Origin: Acidobacteriota bacterium
GTDB lineage: Bacteria > Acidobacteriota > Terriglobia > Acidiferrales > UBA7541
DNA length: 64,000 bases
NCBI GenBank assembly: GCA_021324935.1
Contig: JAJPIE010000045.1
Span: 1 to 64,000, forward strand
Reading direction: 5' to 3'
The translations under genes were made by a program, and so were the position numbers. The notes beneath the pieces are model-generated. The model saw nothing but the letters and a program-made list of their open reading frames with translations, was not told the origin of the DNA and did no database searches. Shown here piece after piece: positions 27,222 through 35,917 of the stretch. The first letter of the stretch is position 1. Every line of letters begins with the position of its first letter.

Positions 27222-28619
27222 TTGCCCAATTCGCCTGCGACTGACATTGCCGACCCGCCCGGGCATCTGCCCTATCGCAAGGACAAAGGGAAACTCCTGC
27301 AAATTCTGGGTGTCGGCTTTGGCATCGCCGTCGCCGTGGGCAATTCCATCTCCGTCGGCATCGTCCGCACGCCCGGAGATATCGCCGCTCGTCTTCCGAA
27401 TGCCTGGCTCTTCATCGCCGTATGGTTTGGGGGCGCCCTTTACGCACTCGTCAGTGCGTTCCAACTCGCCGAGCTTGGCACGCTGATTCCTTCCAGCGGA
27501 GGCCAGTACAATTTCTCGCGCCGCGCCTTGGGCGACTATGCCGGATTCGTCGTCGGCTGGAGCGATTGGATCTCCACTTGTGGCACCACTGGCGCCGTCG
27601 GCATCGTCTTTGGCGAATACTCCGCGCACCTCTTTCCCATCCTCAGCTCCGCCATGCGCATCAAGTTCACCGGCGTCGCGGTCATTGTGCTCTTTGCCTT
27701 GCTCCAATGGAAGAGCGTCAGCATGGGCAGCAAGGTGCAGAGCTTCACCACTCTGCTCAAAGGCCTGGTCTTTTTTGTGATGGTCGTTGCCTGCTTCACG
27801 ATGGGGCGTGCCGCTCATGCCCAAGCCTCCGCCGTTCCCTCCATCGCATTCCCCACAGGTGCTGCACTCATCACCGGCCTGCTCCTTGGAATGCAGGCGA
27901 CCATCTACACCTACGACGGCTGGGATGGCGTCATCTACTTCGGCGACGAGATCAAAAATCCGGGCTACCTTATCCCCCGCGCCATCTTCGCCAGCCTTGC
28001 TTCACTCTTTGTCATCTACCTCATGATCAACGCCGCCGTTCTCTACGTTCTCCCGATGAACCAGATCGCCGGCAACGACTTCTCCCTCGGCCTCGCCGCC
28101 CAACAAGTTTTCGGCCGCTACGGTGACACGGTCTTCCGCTCCATTATGGTCATTGCCTTGTTCAGCTCCGTCAACGCGCTGCACCTCATGGGTACGCGCG
28201 TCCTCTATGCCATGAGCCGCGACGGCCTCTTCTTCGGCCAGGTCACCCGCGTCAACAAAGGGGGCACGCCGACTGCCGCGCTCTTCCTCAGCGCGCTTGT
28301 CGGGGTGGTCTTCGCCATCGGCAAATTCGAGCGCGTCATCGCCATGCTCGCCTTCTTTTTCGTCACCAATTACATGCTCTCGTTCATCTCGCTCTTCCTT
28401 CTTCGCTCCCGTGAGCCGCAGGCCGATCGCCCCTACCGGGCGTGGGGCTATCCCTGGACCACCGCCCTCGCCCTGCTCGGCTCCGTGGCTTTCCTCGTCG
28501 AGGCTATCCGCGAAGACCGCGCCAACTCCGTGCTCACCCTAGTTGCCCTCGCCGTCAGCTATCCGGTCTATCGCGTGCTAAAAGCCGTCTCCAGCCGCAA
28601 ACCCTCCGCATCCATTTAG
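27222..28619 (+). CDS. APC-family amino acid permease
   Basis: A 465-residue inner-membrane transporter with about twelve helices. The first carries the APC substrate motif VGNSISVGIVRTPGDIA, and helix 6 has the TYDGWDGVIYFGDEIKNPG stretch typical of LAT/YkbA-like amino acid exchangers. It probably starts at TTG 27222, since no ATG lies closer to the first helix. It probably transports amino acids or amines by proton symport or exchange; substrate unassignable. It follows pilT by 126 bp and converges on the P5C dehydrogenase gene downstream, so a metabolic partnership with proline/glutamate catabolism is conceivable but unproven. Confidence 0.85.
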   Translation: MPNSPATDIADPPGHLPYRKDKGKLLQILGVGFGIAVAVGNSISVGIVRTPGDIAARLPNAWLFIAVWFGGALYALVSAFQLAELGTLIPSSGGQYNFSRRALGDYAGFVVGWSDWISTCGTTGAVGIVFGEYSAHLFPILSSAMRIKFTGVAVIVLFALLQWKSVSMGSKVQSFTTLLKGLVFFVMVVACFTMGRAAHAQASAVPSIAFPTGAALITGLLLGMQATIYTYDGWDGVIYFGDEIKNPGYLIPRAIFASLASLFVIYLMINAAVLYVLPMNQIAGNDFSLGLAAQQVFGRYGDTVFRSIMVIALFSSVNALHLMGTRVLYAMSRDGLFFGQVTRVNKGGTPTAALFLSALVGVVFAIGKFERVIAMLAFFFVTNYMLSFISLFLLRSREPQADRPYRAWGYPWTTALALLGSVAFLVEAIREDRANSVLTLVALAVSYPVYRVLKAVSSRKPSASI

Positions 28620-28667
28620 CGAATACCCTTAAGTTTCGGCGTGCTTCTGCGAAAGCTTGTCCCCCCC

Positions 28668-28697
28668 AAAAAAAACGGGGCGGATTTTCATCCGCCC
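28668..28697 (-). terminator. Intrinsic terminator after the P5C dehydrogenase gene
   Basis: On the minus strand GGGCGGAT and ATCCGCCC pair around a GAAA loop and are followed by CG and eight T. It sits 66 bases past the stop of the dehydrogenase gene. Confidence 0.85.
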
Positions 28698-28762
28698 TGC
28701 TCGAATCTCCATCATCGAATTTGCGTTGTTTCTTTACTTCGTTGCTTTCTTACCTCGTGTTT

Positions 28763-30337
28763 TCAGCTGACCTTCTCCGCCACGGCCTTCGCCTGCAGGA
28801 ACAGCAGCAAGTAATCCTTGCCGCCAGTTTTCGAGTCCGTACCGCTCATGTTGAAGCCGCCGAAGGGATGCGCCCCTACCATCGCCCCGGTGCACTTCCG
28901 GTTCAGATAGAGGTTTCCGACATGGAACTCTTCCTCTGCCCGGCGGATTTTCTCCGGATTCTTCGAGTAAACCGCGCCGGTCAATCCGAACTCAGTGTTG
29001 TTCGCAATCTCCATCGCGTGATCGAAGTTCTTGGCCTTGATTACCGCCAGCACCGGGCCAAACACTTCCTCCTGCGCCAGCCTCGCCTTCGGATCCACGT
29101 CGGCGATAATCGTTGGCTCCACAAAGTAGCCGTCACCCGCCGCGCGCCCGCCGCCGGTCAGCAGCCGACCTTCCTTTTTGCCGACCTCGATGTAGTTCAA
29201 AATTCCCTTCATGGCCGTCTCGCTGACCACCGGGCCCATGTAGTTGTTTGGATCGTCGCTTGGACCCACTTTGATCTTCTTCGTGCGTTCCACCAGCTTG
29301 TTCAGGAACGTGTCGTACACCTTCTCGCTCACGATCACGCGTGAGCACGCCGAGCACTTCTGCCCCTGGTACCCGAATGCTGCCTGTGCCGTGCCTTCCA
29401 CCGCCGCGTCAATGTCGGCCTCTTCGTCCACGACGATGGCATCCTTGCCGCCCATCTCCAGCACTGTTCGCTTGATCCAGATCTGCCCCGGCTGCGGCTT
29501 GTTTGCAAGTTCCGCGATCCGCAAACCTACTTCCTTCGATCCCGTGAAGCCAATGTAGCGCGTCTTCGGATGCTGCACGATCACGTCGCCAATCACCGAA
29601 CCCGATCCGGTGAGAAACTGCACCGCTTCCTTCGGAATGCCCGCCTCGTGCAACACGTCCACGAACTTCGCCGCAATCGTCGGCGAATCCGCAGCCGGCT
29701 TTAGCACCACGGTATTTCCGGTCACCAGCGACGCCACCACGAGGCCCGCCAGAATCGCCATCGGGAAGTTCCACGGCGGTATCACCGCGCCGACCCCCAG
29801 CGGAATATAAACCAGGTAGTTGCGTTCGCCGCGCATGGGCGTCAGCTTTTGCGGCTCGGCCAGGCGCAACATTTCTCGGCCGTAAAATTCGCAAAAATCG
29901 ATGGTCTCGGCGACATCCGCGTCCGCCTCCACCCAGGTTTTTCCCACTTCGTAACAGACCAGCGCCGCATACTCGAACTTCCGCTCGCGGATAATTTGAG
30001 CCGTCCTGAACAAGTACTTCGCCCGCGTCTCCGCCGGCACCTTCTTCCAAACGTCAAAGTACTTGTGCGCCGATTCCACCGCCTGCGCCGCCTGTTCCTT
30101 CGACGCATCCTGGAAAATTCCAATCACCTCCGAAGGCCGCGAGGGGTTCGTGGACTTCTTCTTCCCCGCTGTGATCACCTTCTGCCCGTTAATCCACATG
30201 GGGTACTCGTGGCCAAACTCGGCGCGCACCTTCTTCAGCGCTTCTTCCATATTTTTTCGATTGTCTGCATTCGAAAAATCGATAAATGGTTCGTTTGCAA
30301 ATTCCGGCATGTGCACTTTTGCTTCGGCAGTCGCCAT
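28763..30337 (-). CDS. L-glutamate gamma-semialdehyde (P5C) dehydrogenase
   Basis: A 524-residue NAD-dependent aldehyde dehydrogenase of the RocA/PruA type. It oxidises glutamate semialdehyde, in equilibrium with 1-pyrroline-5-carboxylate, to glutamate in proline and arginine catabolism. Visible are the nucleotide-binding FTGSKEVGLRI, the general-base Glu in VLEMGGKDAIVVD, and the nucleophile Cys in GYQGQKCSACSRVIV. The monofunctional length (no PutA proline dehydrogenase domain) and the C-terminal GGFNMSGTDSKTGG fit the RocA group. AGGAGG precedes the ATG. No proline dehydrogenase is in the window. Confidence 0.92.
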   Translation of the reverse strand: MATAEAKVHMPEFANEPFIDFSNADNRKNMEEALKKVRAEFGHEYPMWINGQKVITAGKKKSTNPSRPSEVIGIFQDASKEQAAQAVESAHKYFDVWKKVPAETRAKYLFRTAQIIRERKFEYAALVCYEVGKTWVEADADVAETIDFCEFYGREMLRLAEPQKLTPMRGERNYLVYIPLGVGAVIPPWNFPMAILAGLVVASLVTGNTVVLKPAADSPTIAAKFVDVLHEAGIPKEAVQFLTGSGSVIGDVIVQHPKTRYIGFTGSKEVGLRIAELANKPQPGQIWIKRTVLEMGGKDAIVVDEEADIDAAVEGTAQAAFGYQGQKCSACSRVIVSEKVYDTFLNKLVERTKKIKVGPSDDPNNYMGPVVSETAMKGILNYIEVGKKEGRLLTGGGRAAGDGYFVEPTIIADVDPKARLAQEEVFGPVLAVIKAKNFDHAMEIANNTEFGLTGAVYSKNPEKIRRAEEEFHVGNLYLNRKCTGAMVGAHPFGGFNMSGTDSKTGGKDYLLLFLQAKAVAEKVS

Positions 30338-30524
30338 GACACTTTCCTCCTGATTCGCTAAGGTTCAATTATAGGGGCGATTGAATCAGCCCGACAAGCC
30401 ACCGAATCCAGCGGCAAACCGTACTCCCAGCCATTTTGGTAGACATCTCAAACCACAAGAGTTATTCGCAAGGCGGCGCGTCTTTGCTGACTCCAATAAG
30501 CTCGAAATGGGATAATCCTCTGCC

Positions 30525-30923
30525 ATGCGCCAGACGATCGCCCATCTCACGCTCGTTGTCCGCAATTATGACGAAGCTCTCGATTTCTTTACTCAAAAGC
30601 TCGGCTTCCAGCTTCTCGCGGACTCTCCCTTGCCCGATGGGAAACGCTGGGTCCTCGTCGCGCCTTCTCATTCCAAGGGCGCCGCGCTCCTGCTTGCCGA
30701 AGCCGCCACACCCCAACAGTCCCTGGCCATCGGCAATCAGACCGGCGGCTGCGTCTTCCTCTTCCTCCACACCGACGACTTCTGGCGGGATTTCCACGCC
30801 TACCAATCCCGCGGCGTGCGCTTCCTGGAGACTCCCCGCAACGAGCCCTACGGCACCGTCGCCGTCTTCGAAGATCTCTACGGCAACAAGTGGGACCTCC
30901 TCCAACCCACCGACCCCAAATAA
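30525..30923 (+). CDS. VOC-family (glyoxalase/bleomycin-resistance-like) protein
   Basis: A 132-residue protein of two beta-alpha-beta-beta-beta modules. It starts IAHLTLVVRNYDEALDFF, with a His near residue 6 that is a usual metal ligand, and ends GTVAVFEDLYGNKWDLLQ, where Glu supplies another. Members include glyoxalases, dioxygenases and resistance proteins, so the reaction cannot be named. It stands alone between a P5C dehydrogenase gene (divergent) and an EVE-domain gene (convergent). Confidence 0.85.
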   Translation: MRQTIAHLTLVVRNYDEALDFFTQKLGFQLLADSPLPDGKRWVLVAPSHSKGAALLLAEAATPQQSLAIGNQTGGCVFLFLHTDDFWRDFHAYQSRGVRFLETPRNEPYGTVAVFEDLYGNKWDLLQPTDPK

Positions 30924-31004
30924 TCGCCAAGCGCCGGACTCTTCTCTCGGGCCGAGCTCGCTGTTTGCTTCGTTGCTTCTTTACATCTTTACTTGCTCAT
31001 TTCA

Positions 31005-31391
31005 TTACTTTCCGACCAGAAACTCATTCTGTTCCGTGGTCAACGGCACCACCGACAATCTCCCGATCTTGATCAGCGGAGACTCCTTGAACATCTCCTC
31101 CTTCTTCATCTCTTCCAGGGATACCGCTTTCGCTAGCGCTTTTCCTGCCTTCAGCTTGACCTTCGGTTTTTTCGGATCCTTTGCATCCGCGGATACCACC
31201 GTCGCCGTCCCCACCGCACTTTTCACATTCCCGGTCTCGTAAATCACGACGCGATCGCCCGCCTTCATCGCCCGCATGTGCATCACGGCGGTAGCATTCG
31301 AAACGCCATCCCATTGCGTTTCGCTATCTTTTACCAGATCCGCAAACGAATACTCGGATGGTTCAGTCTTCAGCAGATAATCGCTTCCCAC
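31005..31391 (-). CDS. EVE-domain protein
   Basis: A 128-residue single-domain protein that starts YLLKTEPSEYSFADLVKD and contains WDGVSNATAVMHMRAMKAGD and VVIYETGNVKSAVGTATVV. These are the defining blocks of the EVE fold, a PUA-related domain that binds modified bases in DNA or RNA. Bacterial EVE proteins occur both in defence islands and as stand-alone housekeeping genes; nothing defence-related is next to this one. Its final 20 residues include the conserved TTEQNEFLV tail. The ligand is unknown. Confidence 0.88.
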   Translation of the reverse strand: MGSDYLLKTEPSEYSFADLVKDSETQWDGVSNATAVMHMRAMKAGDRVVIYETGNVKSAVGTATVVSADAKDPKKPKVKLKAGKALAKAVSLEEMKKEEMFKESPLIKIGRLSVVPLTTEQNEFLVGK

Positions 31392-31483
31392 GTTTAACTC
31401 CCTCGCGCTGGATTTGGCCAGCCAGTATACCCCGTTGGAATCTTCGCTTTCGCCCGTCGGCGCCGCAACCGATCCGGCAACAC

Positions 31484-31523
31484 GTCATCCCAAGACCCGC
31501 TCTTTCTGCGAGCCGAGGGATCT
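31484..31523 (+). repeat. Dispersed hairpin repeat, copy 2
   Basis: It begins GTCATCCCAAGACCCGCTC and ends GCGAGCCGAGGGATCT, with a CCCGCTC/GCGAGC-type hairpin in the middle. It is related to the minus-strand copy at 23115-23155 and lies between the EVE gene and the next gene. Confidence 0.5.
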
Positions 31524-31577
31524 CAGTGCAAACTTCAAGCTCGATTTTTACCGAGAAATCGGCGAAATGGGGATTTC

Positions 31578-32768
31578 TTAGGGAGTGGAAAGATCCGGCG
31601 TATTGTTTTTCGAAGCGTGGGGCGTCAGCTTCCTGAGCACAAATTCCTGCAACAGATTCACGCCCGCGGTCGCGCCGATCCCAATTCCGAAATTTTCAAA
31701 TGTCAGCGCCGCCCCGCGATCGCTTGCCGGATAGTAGGCATTCGAAATGCCACCGGCCACCAGGCTTCCGAGCAGGCTCGAATAGCACACTTGCCAGCGC
31801 CCGTTGTCGCCTTTGCACATCACTGAATTGTAGAGCGCGTACCAGACTCTCGATTTGAATGTCCCCGTGCCCTTGTAAAAGTAGCGTGGATCCTGCTTCA
31901 TCACCGAAGGCAAGATTGCTGATCCGATGAAAGTGCCGGTTATGATGTCCGCGTAGGTAGCACCATAACGCTTTCCATATCCCTGCGCGCCTTGTCCGTA
32001 TCCGCTGAACGCGTTCGTCGCCTGCTGGGCACCGGCGATGGCCCCTGCCACAAAAAATGTCACCGGATCGAGCGTCGACTTCCACGCCAGCTCATATTTT
32101 TGCTTCGTGTTCAGCGGCACCGCATCCGCTGCATACGAAACGTAGAAGTTTGGTACCACACCAAGCACGCGCTGCTTTTCCTGCTCGTGGATCTGCTCCT
32201 GGGCAATCTCCACCTGCGTCTCTTCCACGCGCACCGTGGTTACTTCGGTCGCCAGCTCCAGCGTGATTTCCGGCACCGCCAGCACTTCTCCCGAGTGCAG
32301 TGTGCCTGAATACGTTTGCGTTTTAAAATTCGGCGCTGTGAACGCCAGTTGGAACGCGCCCGGCGTCACGTTCACGATCTCGAATTGACCATCTTCGCCC
32401 GAGATCGCTTCCTGGCTGGTCGATTGCCCGTCGCCCGTCAGTTTTATATGTACTCCGCTCAGCAGTGTTCCAGTCTTGTCCACGATCGTGCCGCGAACCA
32501 CCCCGCTTTCCGATCCGTCAGACTGCGCAAGGCCATTGGTTTCCTGTCCGGCTGTCGATGCGCTTGTGGATTGTCCGTTCGGGGAAATGGGAGTAGTGGC
32601 GGGCAGTGTGGACGCTGGCGCGTCAGTCTGTTGCCCCATAGCCGTCCATGGCCCAACGCAAGCGGCTAGGCCCAGCCCGAGCCACGTGAGAGCCGTTCGG
32701 CACCCGGGACCTTTCTTTCCGGTACGGCCCAATTGCTTCTGTTCTGTAATACTTGACCTGAAGCTCAC
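31578..32768 (-). CDS. Secreted protein with carboxypeptidase-regulatory-like domain
   Basis: A 396-residue exported protein. The signal peptide lies near residues 24-45 (TALTWLGLGLAACVGPWTAM), followed by a Ser/Thr/Pro-rich linker to about 85. A beta-sandwich regulatory domain spans about 90-170, starting VVRGTIVDKTGTLLSGVHIK. The C-terminal half (about 190-380), with YFYKGTGTFKSRVWYAL and repeated aromatic/Gly segments, appears Acidobacteriota-specific and might insert in or lie against the outer membrane. Its function is unknown. It shares the regulatory domain with the TonB receptor at 14 kb but lacks plug and barrel. Confidence 0.75.
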   Translation of the reverse strand: MSFRSSITEQKQLGRTGKKGPGCRTALTWLGLGLAACVGPWTAMGQQTDAPASTLPATTPISPNGQSTSASTAGQETNGLAQSDGSESGVVRGTIVDKTGTLLSGVHIKLTGDGQSTSQEAISGEDGQFEIVNVTPGAFQLAFTAPNFKTQTYSGTLHSGEVLAVPEITLELATEVTTVRVEETQVEIAQEQIHEQEKQRVLGVVPNFYVSYAADAVPLNTKQKYELAWKSTLDPVTFFVAGAIAGAQQATNAFSGYGQGAQGYGKRYGATYADIITGTFIGSAILPSVMKQDPRYFYKGTGTFKSRVWYALYNSVMCKGDNGRWQVCYSSLLGSLVAGGISNAYYPASDRGAALTFENFGIGIGATAGVNLLQEFVLRKLTPHASKNNTPDLSTP

Positions 32769-33039
32769 GCTATCAGTCTAAAACCTTCCTGGCTGGAATC
32801 CGGTACCTTTGATGCCTCGATGTTCCTTCCCGGTTTCACCGCGTCCGAAACTTTTTTCCGTGAAACAGTGCATCCAATGCCCTGGTGTCCCTGCCACTCC
32901 CTGCGTTCCCTGTCCTCTTTCTGAGTGTCCTCTGGGAATAACCTGGTGGTTCCGTCCTTCTGACCAAGCTTCACCACTCGCGGATACCAATTTTCATTGA
33001 CTCTCCCGGCCTGCTCCTCCAAAATCCTCCCGGCAGAAT

Positions 33040-33783
33040 ATGCTTGTCAGCACCGAATACGTTGACCTTCCCCTCCCTGGCAATCCAATGCGCACCTTCG
33101 TCGGCGCTCCTAAGGCCGAAGGCCAATTCCCCGGCATCTGGTGCTATTCGGACATCTTCCAGCTCACTTCTCCGATGATCCGATTCTGCGTCCGCCTTGC
33201 TGGCTATGGCTTCGTCGCTGCAGCGCCTGAAATCTATCGCCGCATTGAACCGCCGGGCACCACCATCCCTTTCGACGATTCCGGCCGCACTCGCGGCCTC
33301 GAAAACGCTCAGAAAACACCGGTGGCTCACTTTGACGCCGACTGCCGCTCTGGCCTCGACTGGCTCGCCAAACACCCCAAAATTTCTGCTGGAAAAATCG
33401 GCGCTATGGGTTTCTGCATCGGCGGACACTTGGCCTTTCGCGCTGCCCTTCAGCCCGACGTGCGCGCCACCGCCTGCTGGTATGGCACCGGCATTCACAA
33501 CGGCAAGCTCGGCCAGGACGCCGACGCGGGTTCGCTCGCCCGGGCCAGCGAAATTCGCGGGGAATTATTGATGATCTTCGGCACCGAGGATCCGCATATC
33601 CCCAGCGATGCCCGCGAAATCGTCGACCGCGCCCTCAAGGCATCCGGTGTTCGTTACGAAATGCGCCTCTTTCCTGCCGAACACGCCTTCGGGCGCGACC
33701 TGGGTCCTCGCTTCGACCCCGAAGCCACCGACCAGGCATTCGCCGCCACCGTCTCGCTTTTCCGCCGCACGTTCAGCTCGTAA
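33040..33783 (+). CDS. Dienelactone hydrolase-family protein
   Basis: A 247-residue alpha/beta hydrolase. The catalytic triad is Cys126 in GAMGFCIGGH, Asp184 in FGTEDPHIP and His215 in FPAEHAFGRD, the Cys-Asp-His set of dienelactone hydrolases that open cyclic esters in chloroaromatic breakdown. Most such homologues act on other, unidentified esters, and no aromatic degradation genes are nearby. No signal peptide is visible, so it is cytoplasmic. The gene starts at ATG 33040 and stands alone. Confidence 0.88.
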   Translation: MLVSTEYVDLPLPGNPMRTFVGAPKAEGQFPGIWCYSDIFQLTSPMIRFCVRLAGYGFVAAAPEIYRRIEPPGTTIPFDDSGRTRGLENAQKTPVAHFDADCRSGLDWLAKHPKISAGKIGAMGFCIGGHLAFRAALQPDVRATACWYGTGIHNGKLGQDADAGSLARASEIRGELLMIFGTEDPHIPSDAREIVDRALKASGVRYEMRLFPAEHAFGRDLGPRFDPEATDQAFAATVSLFRRTFSS

Positions 33784-33868
33784 GCGCGCAGCTCGTTCAT
33801 TTGGCAAACCCAGGTCTATTTGTAAGTGTATATTTTTCATATACTTAAAAGATTCCGCGTGGCCGAAT

Positions 33869-35800
33869 TCAATACTTTGTCGGTACCGCCACCTCCGACG
33901 CCTTCCGCTTCGCGATCTCCGTTAGCATGTCTGCCGTCCCCGGAATCACTTCCAGGTGCGGATAGCGTTCGCCTCCGTTATAGTCGATCCGGTAGTTGTG
34001 AAAATAGTCGGCGTTCTGCGCCAGCAGCTCGATGGGCTCCTTGCTGTCCTTCGCGCGCCGGATCGCGTCCCGCAGAAGTTCTGGATTCCACTTGCGCCCA
34101 TTCACGGCAAGCAACTCCATCCCAGGCGCCAGCCCCGAGTGATCGGCCGGCGAGCCCGGAATCACATCCTCGATCTCTCCCCCGTCCGGCCCGCCCGGTG
34201 CATGCACCAGGAATCCCAACGAAAATTCCACATCCACCGTCTGCTCGGCGGCCTCGGCTGCCCGCTGGTGGTCGTTCATCGTATCGTTGAACACCAGCTT
34301 CCACCCGCTGTTTTCAATTCCGCCCAGCGGCGCACCCGGCCCGTGCGACTTCAGCCGGGCCTGGAAAAAGGCCCGCCAGTCGTACGAAGCCACTTCGTTC
34401 ATACCTGCCACTACGTCCTCAAATGTATAGGGCGCCACCATCGGCCCCGTGTTTTCTCCGCCGTGAAATTTCCGACAAAAATCGTCCAGCGATTTCTGCC
34501 CCTTCGTCTTTCGCCGGATAATCGTATCCGCCTCCAGCCAGATCAACGTGCTCTCGTCGTAATAATCCACGCCGCGCCGCCACGAAGATCCCTCCGCTGG
34601 CGCGCCGTACAAAAGCTGGGCCGCCGTCGCCGTGTCCTGCAAATCGCGCCACGTGCGCCCCGGACGGTCGTTTAAATAAGCGGCCGTTGCCGCCAGATAT
34701 TCGCGAAAGCGGTCCGGTGCCCAGAAGCCCGCGCGTGCCGTGAGCACCACCCCGTAATATTGCGTCAGTCCCTCGTACACCCACAGCAGATCACCCTTCA
34801 TCGGCTCCTGATAATTGGGCGTCGCCAGTCCTTCCGGCCGCCGGTACTTTCCGTTCCACGAATGCGTGTACTAGTGCGGCAGCAGGTCCATGTGCATCTC
34901 GCGAATATCCGAATCCAGAAAGAATCCTTCCGGCGTGCGGTTGTCACTCGATTCGTTGTGCTCCACTCCGTCTGGGGGCATGCGGTCGGTGAGGGAAAGC
35001 AGAAAATCGTAGCGCCGGTAATGCCGCGCGCCGAATAACGCGTACTCTTCCGCCACGAGTTGCCGTAAGTGCTGCACTTCGGAGGCGCTGGGTTCCAATG
35101 CGGCCGGTCCGTCCGCAGCCATGTGCAGCGTGTGCATGATTTTTTCTCCGGGCGACAAATCAATGTCCCGGAAATACTGGCCCGTAATTACGGGGGAATC
35201 GATCAGCCTCGTCAATGTCGCCGGCTCGAATTCGATCTCCCCACCCTGTTCCTTAGCCACCGGCAGCGCCGTTCCAAATTTCCAGCCCTCCGGCAACCGC
35301 AGACTCGCCACGTACGTCAAATCGTCTGATTTCGCTCCCTGCGGATACAGCATCACCACGTACCAATTCAGCAGCGCGAGCTTTGGCGTCGCCGATGGAT
35401 GCTCCCGCGATCCGTTGGCTTCCGTCGGCGACAAATAATCCAGCCGCGCTTCCAGTCGCGTCGCGCCCGCCGGCACATCCAGGTGAAACGCGAACATATC
35501 AACACTGTCACGCTGCCACGGCACTTCCTTCCCATCCGCCGTAAATTTCAAGCCGGTCAGATCCACTATCGGCCCGATCGGTGAATGATCGCCGGGTATC
35601 CATTTCGGATAGACCAGCGTCAGTGGACCCGGTTTTACCGGCAGCGAAAGCTGGGCATGAAACACGAAACGTGCCGCGTCTCGCAGATCCACGGCAATCC
35701 GCGCGGGATCTTCTTTCGTCTGTGCCATCGTGCCGCAAACGTTGGCCGCCAATGCCAAGCCTAAAATCGCCGCGCTTCGCTTCAGACGATGAATTCGCAA
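33869..35800 (-). pseudogene. M61 glycyl aminopeptidase interrupted by one amber codon
   Basis: One continuous frame of 644 codons encodes a complete M61 peptidase except for a TAG at 34871-34873 (codon 310). Upstream are a signal peptide (residues 1-26), the beta-sandwich N-domain, and a segment ending MHMDLLPH. Downstream the frame resumes YTHSWNGKYRRP, GDLLWVYEGLTQYYG with the third zinc ligand Glu, and a C-terminal PDZ domain (GEIEDVIPGSPADHSGLAPG). In the family the broken motif is HExxHxW, so the stop replaces exactly the catalytic Glu (GAG to TAG, one change). Translation could yield a 309-residue N-terminal piece. Elsewhere TAG serves as a normal stop (acs, anti-sigma, P1 peptidase), so recoding is unlikely. 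A recent null mutation or a base-calling error both fit. Confidence 0.9.
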
Positions 35801-35917
35801 GTGAATTCCCCCCTATTCGCGGAACAGTATCCCACGCGGCCGTCTCCCGTCCAACTTGGCTCTCAATCGCAGCCTGGGCGAACGCCTCCTGAGATTGCCC
35901 TCTGCTACAATTTCTCA

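Noticed and set aside
31005..31391. EVE protein as part of a defence island
   Set aside because: No restriction, CBASS, Thoeris, CRISPR or other defence genes adjoin it; it is flanked by metabolic and secreted-protein genes.
34871..34873. Amber codon read as pyrrolysine or another recoded residue
   Set aside because: TAG ends acs, the anti-sigma gene, the P1 peptidase and the 27.2-kb permease normally, and the family needs Glu at this position; a nonsense mutation or read error is simpler.
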